This document shows, one piece after another, positions 7,808-14,595 of a DNA stretch of 32,584 nucleotides. Below the pieces are notes generated by a model, which made no database searches, was not told the origin of the DNA, and was given only the letters and a program-made list of their open reading frames with translations. Positions within the stretch are counted from its first letter, which is position 1, and every line of letters begins with the position of its first letter. This DNA is from UBA4874 sp002399435 (lineage in GTDB: Bacteria; Bacillota; Clostridia; Caldicoprobacterales; DTU083): contig DAISGI010000028.1 in the NCBI GenBank assembly GCA_036823195.1, forward strand, positions 1 through 32,584, written 5' to 3'. Both the position numbers and the translations under genes were made by a program.

Positions 7808-8302
7808 ATGAAAAATACAGTAGATAATTTGTCAAAAAGTAAAGTTTTTTTAATGTGCGGACCTGCAGGAGCAGGTAAATCAACACTAGCAAAAAAATTT
7901 GAAAGTACAGGGATGGCAGTACTGTCTTATGATGAAGAATCATTCAAACGAGGTTTGAAAGTACATCCTTTACCTCAGGAGGTTTTAGAAGATATTAAAA
8001 CCTATCTTGATGAAAAACTAATTTCACTTATCATGCAAAATATTGATATTGTTCTTGATTATTCATTTTGGTCTAGAGAAATGAGAAATGAATATATCTC
8101 ATTATTAAAGAAATACGATATAGAACCCAAAATCTATTATATTAAGACACCTAAGGAAGTTGTTATGGAACGTATTCGAAAAAGAAACGGAAATCATCAA
8201 AATGATATCATATTGACGGAGCAAACAGCTTCCACTTATTATGATCATTTTCAACCCCCAACTGCTGAAGAAGGTGAAGTTATAGTAGTCGAGGGATATT
8301 AA
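7808..8302 (+). CDS. P-loop ATPase/kinase of the AAA_33 type
   Basis: A 164-residue protein with MCGPAGAGKSTLAKKF (Walker A at residues 18-26), a DEES segment after the next strand (position of the nucleophile-activating Asp in small kinases), ISLIMQNIDIVLDYSFWSRE as a Walker-B-like strand, and a basic lid region (VMERIRKRNGNHQ). This arrangement is typical of zeta-toxin/polynucleotide-kinase-like AAA_33 proteins that phosphorylate small molecules; the substrate is unknown. A strong GAGGAGG site lies before the ATG. The HD-domain gene follows 64 bases later in the same direction, probably cotranscribed. The gene is clearly more AT-rich than the DNA to the right, pointing to transfer. Confidence 0.8.
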   Translation: MKNTVDNLSKSKVFLMCGPAGAGKSTLAKKFESTGMAVLSYDEESFKRGLKVHPLPQEVLEDIKTYLDEKLISLIMQNIDIVLDYSFWSREMRNEYISLLKKYDIEPKIYYIKTPKEVVMERIRKRNGNHQNDIILTEQTASTYYDHFQPPTAEEGEVIVVEGY

Positions 8303-8366
8303 TATTGTGGGGTTAGGTGTGAAAATTGAACATGATAATTATGCAGTAAAGTTATGGAGGCATGTT

Positions 8367-8858
8367 ATGTTTAAAGAGAAAATTATTGAAGAAATGAAAG
8401 AAGTTTTTAAAGAGATTCCTTTCGGAATAGAACATACTCTCAAAGTATTGCGAAATGCAGAAGATATTATGAAAGGTGAAAATATAGAGGAAGAAAAAGA
8501 AATAATTACTATTGTTGCTATACTGCATGATATTGGTGCGGTTGAAGCGCAAAAGAAGTATGGTTCAATAGATGGTGCTTATCAAGAAAAAGAGGGACCA
8601 GCAGCAGCACGAGAGATATTGCAAAAGGTAGGCTATGATAAAAATATCGATAGGATATGTTTTATAATAGGCAATCATCATACCCCTTCAAAAATCGATG
8701 GAATTGATTTTCAAATACAATGGGAGGCAGATTTATTAGAAAATTTAACAGCCATGGATAGGCATAAGCAACAGCAAGAAATAAAGAAATGTATTGAACA
8801 AAATTTTAAAACAGATACAGGAAAAAGAATTGCATATAATCGTTTTGTTTTGGAATAG
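8367..8858 (+). CDS. HD-domain phosphohydrolase-like protein
   Basis: 163 residues; the start at 8367 is chosen for its TGGAGG site six bases upstream, against an earlier TTG/ATG-type start without one. It shows the metal ligands of the HD superfamily: His23 (IEHTLKV), the H54-D55 pair (AILHDIGA), HH at about 104-105 (IGNHHTP) and Asp122 (WEADLLEN). The GP pattern at 78-79 and length resemble small metal-dependent phosphohydrolases of unknown substrate. Read with the AAA_33 kinase before it, a kinase/phosphatase pair acting on one small molecule is conceivable, but that is inference. Confidence 0.8.
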   Translation: MFKEKIIEEMKEVFKEIPFGIEHTLKVLRNAEDIMKGENIEEEKEIITIVAILHDIGAVEAQKKYGSIDGAYQEKEGPAAAREILQKVGYDKNIDRICFIIGNHHTPSKIDGIDFQIQWEADLLENLTAMDRHKQQQEIKKCIEQNFKTDTGKRIAYNRFVLE

Positions 8859-8917
8859 ATATACATTTCTGTGCATATTGAACGTATTATAATAAGAATT
8901 TACCGGGGGGGGTGCGG

Positions 8918-9076
8918 ATGGGGAGCCTAAAAGAATTCGAGCAGTCGGCAATTGATGTTGTGTATCATAATGCTTGTAAAACAGAAGCTGATAAACGCTT
9001 ATACGCTACCCTTATTTGCAACGCTCTACATATAGATGCCGATTGCCTTATATCAAACATTACAAATTCAAAATAA
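8918..9076 (+). CDS. Small hypothetical protein, 52 aa
   Basis: A short open frame starting MGSLKEFEQSAIDVVYHNAC and going on with KTEADKRLYATLICNALHID, ending in ISNITNSK. A G-rich run (eight G) six to thirteen bases before ATG can act as ribosome site; a GTG six bases upstream is an alternative start. The sequence is amphipathic and has three Cys. It lies 25 bases before the methyltransferase gene in the same direction, so it may be its leader partner. I do not recognise a family. Confidence 0.45.
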   Translation: MGSLKEFEQSAIDVVYHNACKTEADKRLYATLICNALHIDADCLISNITNSK

Positions 9077-9100
9077 TAATTTGTATGGGAGAATAATAAG

Positions 9101-9631
9101 ATGAAAGAAAACAAGTACGATAACGATATATTTTTTGAAAAATACAGCCAAATGAGCCGCTCTAAGGACGGGCTGATTGCCGCGGGTGAATGGGAAACGA
9201 TGAAAAGCCTGCTTCCCGATTTTAGCGGTAAACGGATGCTCGACTTAGGCTGTGGCTACGGTTGGCACTGCATCTATGCCATGGAACAGGGTGCAGCTTC
9301 CGTGGTTGGCGTGGATATTTCTCATAAAATGCTGGAGGTTGCTAAAAAGAAAACCACATTTCAGCAGGTGGAATATCTGTGCAGCCCCATGGAGGATGTT
9401 GACTTTCCATCGGAGAGCTTTGATGCGGTGGTGAGCTCTCTTGCATTTCATTACATTGCAGATTTTGAGCCCATCGTGCAAAAGATACACCATGTATTAA
9501 AGCAGGGTGGAAGCCTTGTGTTTTCAGTGGAGCACCCTGTCTTTACGGCTGAAGGCTCACAAAACTGGTGTTATGATTTGGAAGGCGTCATCAAGCATTT
9601 TCCGGTGGACAATTACTATTACCGTCATTAG
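9101..9631 (+). CDS. Class I SAM-dependent methyltransferase, C-terminally truncated
   Basis: Motif I is RMLDLGCGYGWHCIYAMEQG (residues about 45-64), followed by VVGVDIS (acidic residue binding the ribose), CSPMEDVDFP and FDAVVSSLAFHYI (motifs II-III) and VLKQGGSLVFSVEHPV. The family is usually about 240-250 residues; this one stops at 176, right after HFPVDNYYYRH, where relatives continue with a substrate-binding part of some 70 residues. A terminator follows immediately at 9641. The fold core is complete but substrate binding is doubtful, so it may be a recent partial gene. A ribosome site GGGAG precedes the ATG. It is part of the AT-rich transferred islet. Confidence 0.75.
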   Translation: MKENKYDNDIFFEKYSQMSRSKDGLIAAGEWETMKSLLPDFSGKRMLDLGCGYGWHCIYAMEQGAASVVGVDISHKMLEVAKKKTTFQQVEYLCSPMEDVDFPSESFDAVVSSLAFHYIADFEPIVQKIHHVLKQGGSLVFSVEHPVFTAEGSQNWCYDLEGVIKHFPVDNYYYRH

Positions 9632-9640
9632 ACACAAATG

Positions 9641-9680
9641 TCCTAAAAGTCTATTTTTCCTGGGCTTTTAGGATATTTTT
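9641..9680 (+). terminator. Intrinsic terminator between the methyltransferase and the sensor kinase gene
   Basis: TCCTAAAAG (9641-9649) and CTTTTAGGA (9665-9673) form a 9-base-pair stem followed by TATTTTTAT. The stop codon of the convergent kinase gene (9668-9670) lies inside the right arm. On the minus strand no T run follows, so it works mainly for plus-strand transcripts. Confidence 0.7.
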
Positions 9681-11122
9681 ATGCCCGTTTTCACATTGTC
9701 TTCCCCACTTGCGTGGAATCCGAAAGCGCCTTGTAGCTGTATTGGAATTTTAATAATAACCATTCCTCCGCCTGTGGAAGATTTATTCCCAAGCGTAAGC
9801 GTGCCGCCGTGCTGCTTCACGATAGAATCCGCGATAAAAAGTCCCATGCCATAATGAAATTTTGAATTTCTGCTGGAATCTCCCTGGTAAAACTGATTTG
9901 CTGCATTTTTCAAATCTGCTGGAGAGAACCCTTTGCCGGTGTCGGCAATTTGAAAGCGAATCGTCTGCCCATCACTGAATGTAGAAAACGTGATTGTGCC
10001 GCGTTCCGGGGAGTAATCAACCGCATTGGATGCGACATTGATAATCGCTCTAAACATTTGGAAAACATCAAGGCAGAGGGTATTCGGCAAATCCTTTTCA
10101 TCTGTTTCCACATGGATTTGTTTCACGGAAGCTAGAGCATTTATCTGGGCGTATAAACTGTCCAGAAAAATCCTCGTTACAGTTGATTCCAATTTTAACG
10201 GGCATCCGTTTTCCACTTTGGACAAGTCGATCAGCATCTGAATATACCGCTCCATCTGATCGGCGTTCTTCCGGATGTAGAGGGTGCATTCCTTTTGTTC
10301 TTCTGTCTGTCCTGTATCGTCCAATATTTCCGCGTTGCCGCGAATTACGGTAAGAGGCGTCTTTAAATCATGCGCCAGAGCGGAAACCTGCGTTTTTCGC
10401 GTCTGCTCCATTTTCCACTGCGCTTCCAGCGAATGCTTCAATTCGGCTTTCATCGTGTCAAGCGATTGCAGCGCGGAATCAATTTCTTCGATGCCGCTGT
10501 ATTGAATCTCAAACTCGAGGTCTTTTCCTCGTATTTTTTCCGTTGCGTTTTTTAGCGGAATCAGTTTCCGGCTGATTTTCTTTCCATAGATTTTAGAAAG
10601 CAAAAAAATCTCGACTAAAAATGCGCCGATAATGATCCATACCAATACAATTTCCGGGGCGGGCAGGTGTTCCCGCAGTATCACCGGTGAAAACTGAGAT
10701 AAAGATGAATACTCAACGATGCAGAATCCATCCTTCCGTTCAATCGGAAAGTAACAATCAGAAATAAAACCTGTTCCGAGAAATCCCCATGAGCTTCTCC
10801 GTCCTTTTTGGATGGAGTCCCATGCGGTCAAAGTCTCAGCTTTAGTCATGTTCCCTGACAAAAATTTACCTTCCGCGCTTACAGTGGCATATTTGCAGGT
10901 GTTCGGGATCAGGTCAGCACTGACGGTTTCAGCGGCAGCAATCTCAGCCTCTTGGCTTTCAATGGATGTTTCCACATCGCCCACGGAAATAATGAAGCCC
11001 GACTGTAGCGACACAAAAAACAATCCGGTCACAATTAGGATAATCATCAAAAAACCGATAAAAAGGGCAAACAGATATTGAACAAAGAAGGTTCGGAGCT
11101 TCCTGCTTCTTTTCAGTCCCAT
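9668..11122 (-). CDS. Sensor histidine kinase of a lantibiotic-responsive (LanK/CprK-like) system
   Basis: 484 residues from ATG 11122, which overlaps the last bases of the regulator gene; a TTG 18 bases upstream is less likely. Membrane helices at about residues 11-37 and 157-178 enclose an outside domain of about 120 residues. HAMP follows, then HisKA with His at about 251 (ALAHDLKTPLTVIRGNAE). The ATPase part has NVASNAVDYS (N box), ADTGKGFS (G1) and GMGLFIADSIVKQHGG (G2). In NisK/SpaK/CprK systems such a kinase senses a lantibiotic and phosphorylates the regulator next to it. It is the last gene of a six-gene run (ATPase, permease, permease, lipoprotein, regulator, kinase). The inducer cannot be told from the sequence. 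Confidence 0.85.
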   Translation of the reverse strand: MGLKRSRKLRTFFVQYLFALFIGFLMIILIVTGLFFVSLQSGFIISVGDVETSIESQEAEIAAAETVSADLIPNTCKYATVSAEGKFLSGNMTKAETLTAWDSIQKGRRSSWGFLGTGFISDCYFPIERKDGFCIVEYSSLSQFSPVILREHLPAPEIVLVWIIIGAFLVEIFLLSKIYGKKISRKLIPLKNATEKIRGKDLEFEIQYSGIEEIDSALQSLDTMKAELKHSLEAQWKMEQTRKTQVSALAHDLKTPLTVIRGNAEILDDTGQTEEQKECTLYIRKNADQMERYIQMLIDLSKVENGCPLKLESTVTRIFLDSLYAQINALASVKQIHVETDEKDLPNTLCLDVFQMFRAIINVASNAVDYSPERGTITFSTFSDGQTIRFQIADTGKGFSPADLKNAANQFYQGDSSRNSKFHYGMGLFIADSIVKQHGGTLTLGNKSSTGGGMVIIKIPIQLQGAFGFHASGEDNVKTGIKIS

Positions 11123-11799
11123 TTGTATCCGATCCCCCAAACTGTCGAAATCGGAGCCACTTGATATACAGCCAATTTCGCCCGGACGTTCTTGATATGC
11201 ACAGCCACGGTAAAGCTGTCGCCCTCCGCGTCATATCCGCAGACAGCATCGTAAATCTGTTCCTTGGTAAATACCTGCCCACGATTTTGAGCGAGGTATT
11301 CGCAAATCCCGTACTCGATTTTAGTCAACGGAATCCTCTGTCCATCTACAGTGACTTCTTTGGCGGCGAGATTAAATTCCAGTCCGGACACATGCAGTAC
11401 ATGCCGCTTTTTACGTGTTTCCCTTCGCAGATGCGCGTTCACCCTTGCCCGAAGCTCGCCGGTGCTAAACGGTTTCTTGATGTAATCATCCGCGCCCAGG
11501 CCAAATCCAAACATCACGTCGGACTCCATCGTTTTCGCGGTCAGAAACAGGATCGGGCAGTCCACTGCATCCCGCACTTTCTGACAGAACGAAAAGCCGT
11601 CCGTCCCCGGCATCATGACGTCCAACAGGATCAAATCATAATGATTCAAAGTTTTCAGTTCAATGCTGTCTGGTGACAAAGCCGTTGTCACCAGATGGCT
11701 GGCCTTTTGGAGTGTTCTCTCAATCAAGGACAAAATGTCAGGTTCATCATCAATCGCAAGTATTTTTGCCAATGGTCCCCACATCCTTTCAAGCCTCAT
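11113..11799 (-). CDS. OmpR/PhoB-family response regulator (LanR/CprR-like)
   Basis: The receiver domain begins KILAIDDEPDIL (acidic pocket) with the phospho-accepting Asp in DLILLDVMMPGTDG, the switch Thr in ILFLTAKT and the Lys in IKKPFSTGEL. The C-terminal winged helix ends in VHIKNVRAKL and TVWGIGYKWD. The start is uncertain: ATG 11799, ATG 11784 (directly behind GAAAGG) and a TTG at 11772 (just after GGGGACCA) are in frame. Family alignment in memory (MAKILAIDDE) favours the TTG at 11772. Its end overlaps the kinase start, so the two are translationally coupled. It likely activates its own operon; I did not identify its DNA site. Confidence 0.88.
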   Translation of the reverse strand: MRLERMWGPLAKILAIDDEPDILSLIERTLQKASHLVTTALSPDSIELKTLNHYDLILLDVMMPGTDGFSFCQKVRDAVDCPILFLTAKTMESDVMFGFGLGADDYIKKPFSTGELRARVNAHLRRETRKKRHVLHVSGLEFNLAAKEVTVDGQRIPLTKIEYGICEYLAQNRGQVFTKEQIYDAVCGYDAEGDSFTVAVHIKNVRAKLAVYQVAPISTVWGIGYKWD

Positions 11800-11847
11800 A
11801 CCGAGTATACCGAGTCATTTTCCAAATAGCAAATCCAACGGCAAAAT

Positions 11848-12132
11848 TCATGGCTGCCCGTCGATAAAAGTAATTCCTTCCGCTTGAGTGAAAATATTCA
11901 AATCTTTATCGAGAACAACCGCTTTTTTCATAATGCCGATCCAGCCTCCAAGCTCATCGGATTCCAGAGAGGTTGCTGAAATCTGATAGGTTGTTCCCTG
12001 AAAACAGATTTGGGTGACGTTATCGTCGTTCACGGCGTACACAGGCTTATCCTGATTCGTCATGGAGCAGGCACTGATGGAAGTACACAGGATCGTGCTC
12101 ATCAGCACAATTAAAGTTTGTCTCAATTTCAT
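11848..12132 (-). CDS. Lantibiotic-immunity type lipoprotein (NisI/SpaI-like position), 94 aa
   Basis: The start at 12132 follows a perfect AGGAGA site six bases away. A basic start, a hydrophobic stretch (TLIVLMSTILCTSI) and the lipobox SISAC at residues 19-23 mark a lipid-anchored protein outside the membrane. The mature part is only about 70 residues: VYAVNDDNVTQICFQGTTYQ, ISATSLESDELGGWIGIM and a strand-rich end. Known: in nisin/subtilin loci a LanI lipoprotein binds the peptide and works with LanFEG. Its place directly after the second permease and before the regulator supports the same role. It is far shorter than NisI (about 245), closer to single-domain SpaI-like proteins. Confidence 0.75.
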   Translation of the reverse strand: MKLRQTLIVLMSTILCTSISACSMTNQDKPVYAVNDDNVTQICFQGTTYQISATSLESDELGGWIGIMKKAVVLDKDLNIFTQAEGITFIDGQP

Positions 12133-12142
12133 GGCACTTCTC

Positions 12143-12883
12143 CTATTCATTGGACTTTGAACCGTTCCATCGCTGAAACCACAGCAGGTTCGCAGCGATA
12201 GATAAAACGGTAGCTGCCAAGCATGCAGCAACGCCACATTGAATATCTGCGGCGGCCAATGATGCCGCGGAAGGGGTTTGCAGGGCAAATATCATGTCGT
12301 TACAAATGCGCACGCTCCACGCCCACGGCATCCAGTGCCAGATTTGATCGCCCAATCCGGTCAGCATCAGGGCGGTGATCAGCGCGCCGAAGATGCCCAG
12401 TCCGATGGAAGCTCCCCGGCCGAAACGGAAACTCACAAACAGGTGCAGGGTATATAAAAACACGGTTCCGCCCCAAACAGCGAATGCGGCATGAAGATAG
12501 AACCATGCGGACGCTGCATGATACCCCGCCGCAAAAACGCCTATGGCAAGCGCCACGGAAAAGGCGGACAGGATCAGCAATAAAAATAGTTTACTCAAAT
12601 ATGAGGTTGCTCTGGATTTTGTTCCGGCAAGCATAACCTGATAACTGCCGGCCTGTTCCTCCTGCGCGGCTGCCATGCCGCACAGCAGCCCGATCAGTAT
12701 GGGAAAGACAACACATAATGCTTCCAGAAAAGCGTCGATTCGGGCCAAAGGCTGGCTGTTAACCGACATGGAGTAATACCCTAAAAACGCGAAAGCACCG
12801 ATCAATGGCGCGGCAATATGAAGCCATAGAATGGGAGTGCGCTTCATTTTATAAAAATCCGAGCAAACACAGCGGATCAGCAC
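12143..12883 (-). CDS. ABC-2 permease, MutG/LanG-like (lantibiotic protection)
   Basis: 246 residues with about six membrane helices (for example LWLHIAAPLIGAFAFLGYYS, ALCVVFPILIGLLCGMAAAQ, LFLLLILSAFSVALAIGVFA, FLYTLHLFVSF, GLGIFGALITALMLTGLG). The typical EEQAGSYQVML segment follows helix 2, as in MutG/SpaG proteins. It starts with GTG 12883 directly after the stop of the first permease, with AGGAGG eight bases upstream inside that gene's end. It forms a heterodimer with the other permease, energised by the ATPase. Expected role: removing lantibiotic from the membrane. Confidence 0.85.
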   Translation of the reverse strand: MLIRCVCSDFYKMKRTPILWLHIAAPLIGAFAFLGYYSMSVNSQPLARIDAFLEALCVVFPILIGLLCGMAAAQEEQAGSYQVMLAGTKSRATSYLSKLFLLLILSAFSVALAIGVFAAGYHAASAWFYLHAAFAVWGGTVFLYTLHLFVSFRFGRGASIGLGIFGALITALMLTGLGDQIWHWMPWAWSVRICNDMIFALQTPSAASLAAADIQCGVAACLAATVLSIAANLLWFQRWNGSKSNE

Positions 12884-13621
12884 TTATCTCGCCTCCTGTC
12901 TTGGAAACCATACGGTCGTGGCAAGCAGAAAAAAAGCAAACAGTAATAGGGACAGTACGATTGCTATCGGAATAACCGCCGGGTTCAGCATCGGGTCGCC
13001 GCTCTGAGCAAGGGTCCCATTCGGAAGAATTCCGAGTACCGGCGTCATGATTCGCGTTGCCCAGCTGTAAGGACAGAACCACCAATTTGATTTTGTTGCA
13101 AACAGTATGCCAAGCACGTCACCGACGCCGACCTGAATAATAACCGTTCCAACCATGCCGACTTTTCCGGATAAAAACAGGCAAAGCGGAATCTGCCATA
13201 AGGATGTAATAAAAATGAGAAGCATCCCAAGACAGGAGGCTCCGAACGGCAGTGGATTCGGAACGGAGGAGCCTCCAAGCAGAATTCCAATCAATAAAAC
13301 AAAGTCCGACAGTGCCGTGTAAAAGATCAGCGTCAAGTTTTTTGCGAGCCAGACCTTTTTTAGTGAAACCGGCAGCGAAAGAACGCCGCGATACCCCAGC
13401 TTCTTCGTTTCTTTCTGATCGGAAAGAGCACAAATCAAAGCGATGAATCCGGGCATCAGAAGGATGTACCACCAGTTAAAGGCGTTCACCTGGAACCATA
13501 TGGCCGCTAAAGCCCATGTCAGGAGCAGTGTGGTAAGCGGGGCAAGCAGTATGAGCTTCCGTGCAAAAGTGCGCTTCATCTTCAAATTTTCAGCCCTTAA
13601 GTATCGGCTCATGTCACGCAC
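12884..13621 (-). CDS. ABC-2 permease, MutE/EpiE/LanE-like (lantibiotic protection)
   Basis: About 242-245 residues; GTG 13621 or ATG 13612 can start it, both overlapping the ATPase stop (13614-13616), so coupling is likely. The sequence begins RYLRAENLKMKRTFARKLIL, typical of MutE-family subunits (short cytoplasmic lead, then a helix LLAPLTTLLLTWALAAIWF). Six helices are visible, including WWYILLMPGFIALICAL, LIFYTALSDFVLLIGILLGG, GMLLIFITSLWQIPLCLFLS and the last VIPIAIVLSLLLFAFFLLAT. The conserved QKETKKLGYRGVLSLPV after helix 2 is a family hallmark. It works with the second permease and the ATPase. Confidence 0.87.
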   Translation of the reverse strand: MRDMSRYLRAENLKMKRTFARKLILLAPLTTLLLTWALAAIWFQVNAFNWWYILLMPGFIALICALSDQKETKKLGYRGVLSLPVSLKKVWLAKNLTLIFYTALSDFVLLIGILLGGSSVPNPLPFGASCLGMLLIFITSLWQIPLCLFLSGKVGMVGTVIIQVGVGDVLGILFATKSNWWFCPYSWATRIMTPVLGILPNGTLAQSGDPMLNPAVIPIAIVLSLLLFAFFLLATTVWFPRQEAR

Positions 13622-14321
13622 CCGCCTTTCTGCTGTTCTTTACGACTTCCATGAACAGCGATTCCAGATTTTCACCGGGGTTGATCTTACCTTCATACCC
13701 CAGCATTCCGTCCGCGATGATACCGATATGGTCCGCGATCAACTCCACCTCGGACAGGATATGACTTGACAGGATGACTGTTATACCCTGCTCGGGAAAA
13801 GACCGGATCAGTTCGCGCAGATCCTGAATGCCGATTGGATCAAGGCCGTTGGTCGGCTCGTCCAAAATCAGCAGTTTCGGGTGATTCAACAAGGCGATGG
13901 CAATGCCGAGGCGCTGTTTCATTCCCATTGAAAACTGTCCGGCGCGCTTATTTCCGGTGTCGGTCAGGCTGACGGTTTCCAACACCTCTTGAATACGTGA
14001 ATCCGGTAAACCCAGCAGCAGAGTACGGACCTTGAGATTCTCTTTGGCGGTGAGGTTTTCATACAGCGGCGGCGATTCGATCAGCGCGCCGATATTTGTC
14101 AAATCCTTGCGGTTCCACGGATGGTCTTCAAAAATGATCTCACCCGAAGTAGGGCGCAGCATTCCAGTAATCATTTTCAGGGTAGTGGATTTTCCCGCTC
14201 CGTTCGGCCCCAGCAAGCCGTAGACAGAATTTTTTGTGATGGAAAGTGAGATATTACTGACGGCATGCTGCCGTTTGAAGTTCCGGCATAGGGCTTTTGT
14301 TTGCAGAATATAGGAATCCAT
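13614..14321 (-). CDS. ABC transporter ATPase, LanF/CprA-like (lantibiotic protection)
   Basis: 235 residues from ATG 14321, which has an AAAGGA site eight bases upstream; the ATG at 14327 is too near to it. It shows Walker A GPNGAGKST (about residues 39-47), the Q-loop segment ALIESPPLYENLTAKENLKV, signature FSMGMKQRLGIAIAL, Walker B LLILDEPTNGLDP and the H-loop SSHILSEVE. The ALIESPPLY form of the Q loop is typical of lantibiotic and bacitracin exporters. It is the first gene of the operon; the c-di-GMP aptamer and a terminator lie 95 to 220 bases ahead. The closest known relatives in layout are C. difficile cprABC-RK and the mutacin/epidermin FEG sets. Confidence 0.92.
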   Translation of the reverse strand: MDSYILQTKALCRNFKRQHAVSNISLSITKNSVYGLLGPNGAGKSTTLKMITGMLRPTSGEIIFEDHPWNRKDLTNIGALIESPPLYENLTAKENLKVRTLLLGLPDSRIQEVLETVSLTDTGNKRAGQFSMGMKQRLGIAIALLNHPKLLILDEPTNGLDPIGIQDLRELIRSFPEQGITVILSSHILSEVELIADHIGIIADGMLGYEGKINPGENLESLFMEVVKNSRKAGA

Positions 14322-14414
14322 AAGCATCTTCCTTTCGTCGTTCTGATTACACTATAAAAGGAAATTTTAAAGATTCCATAAAGAAAACAATTTTATTCGC
14401 ACACTTATGAATCC

Positions 14415-14440
14415 AAAAACCTGCCGCGTGAAAGGGCAGA
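14415..14440 (-). terminator. Intrinsic terminator between riboswitch and lantibiotic-immunity operon
   Basis: On the minus strand CTGCC (14435-14439) and GGCAG (14421-14425) form a GC-rich 5-base-pair stem with a 9-base loop, followed by GTTTTT. It sits 18 bases after the aptamer and about 95 bases before the ATPase start codon. Its left arm, UGCCCUU (14432-14438), is complementary over seven bases to AAGGGCA at the 5' edge of the aptamer (14529-14535), which makes it a good candidate expression platform. Confidence 0.6.
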
Positions 14441-14454
14441 TCTAATACACACCT

Positions 14455-14540
14455 CATGGTAGCCAGGGTATCATAATGCAATTGCACTTTAGATCCTTGG
14501 CTTTGCGTCCTTACCTTTCGGAAAGTTTGCCCTTAACTAA
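14455..14540 (-). ncRNA. Cyclic di-GMP-I (GEMM) riboswitch aptamer
   Basis: Read on the minus strand: AAGGGCAAAC (14526-14535), a short stem capped by a GAAA tetraloop (UUUCC-GAAA-GG), the highly conserved GGACGCAAAGCC just after it, then AAGGAUCUAAAG (tetraloop receptor side), a variable P3 tip, and CCCUGGCUACC closing the second helix (ends about 14458). GCCAAGG pairs with CCCUGGC with one mismatch. Order and conserved bases match the GEMM-I class that binds c-di-GMP. It lies on the same strand as, and upstream of, the lantibiotic-immunity operon and 56 bases after the DUF6179 stop. A TATAAA box at 14575-14580 is a possible -10 element; no good -35 is seen, so part of the transcription may come from the DUF6179 operon. 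Confidence 0.85.
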
Positions 14541-14595
14541 CTTAAGGTTAGCTACCTTACCAGAAAAACAGCGGTTTATAAGCTCGTCTCCTTTT

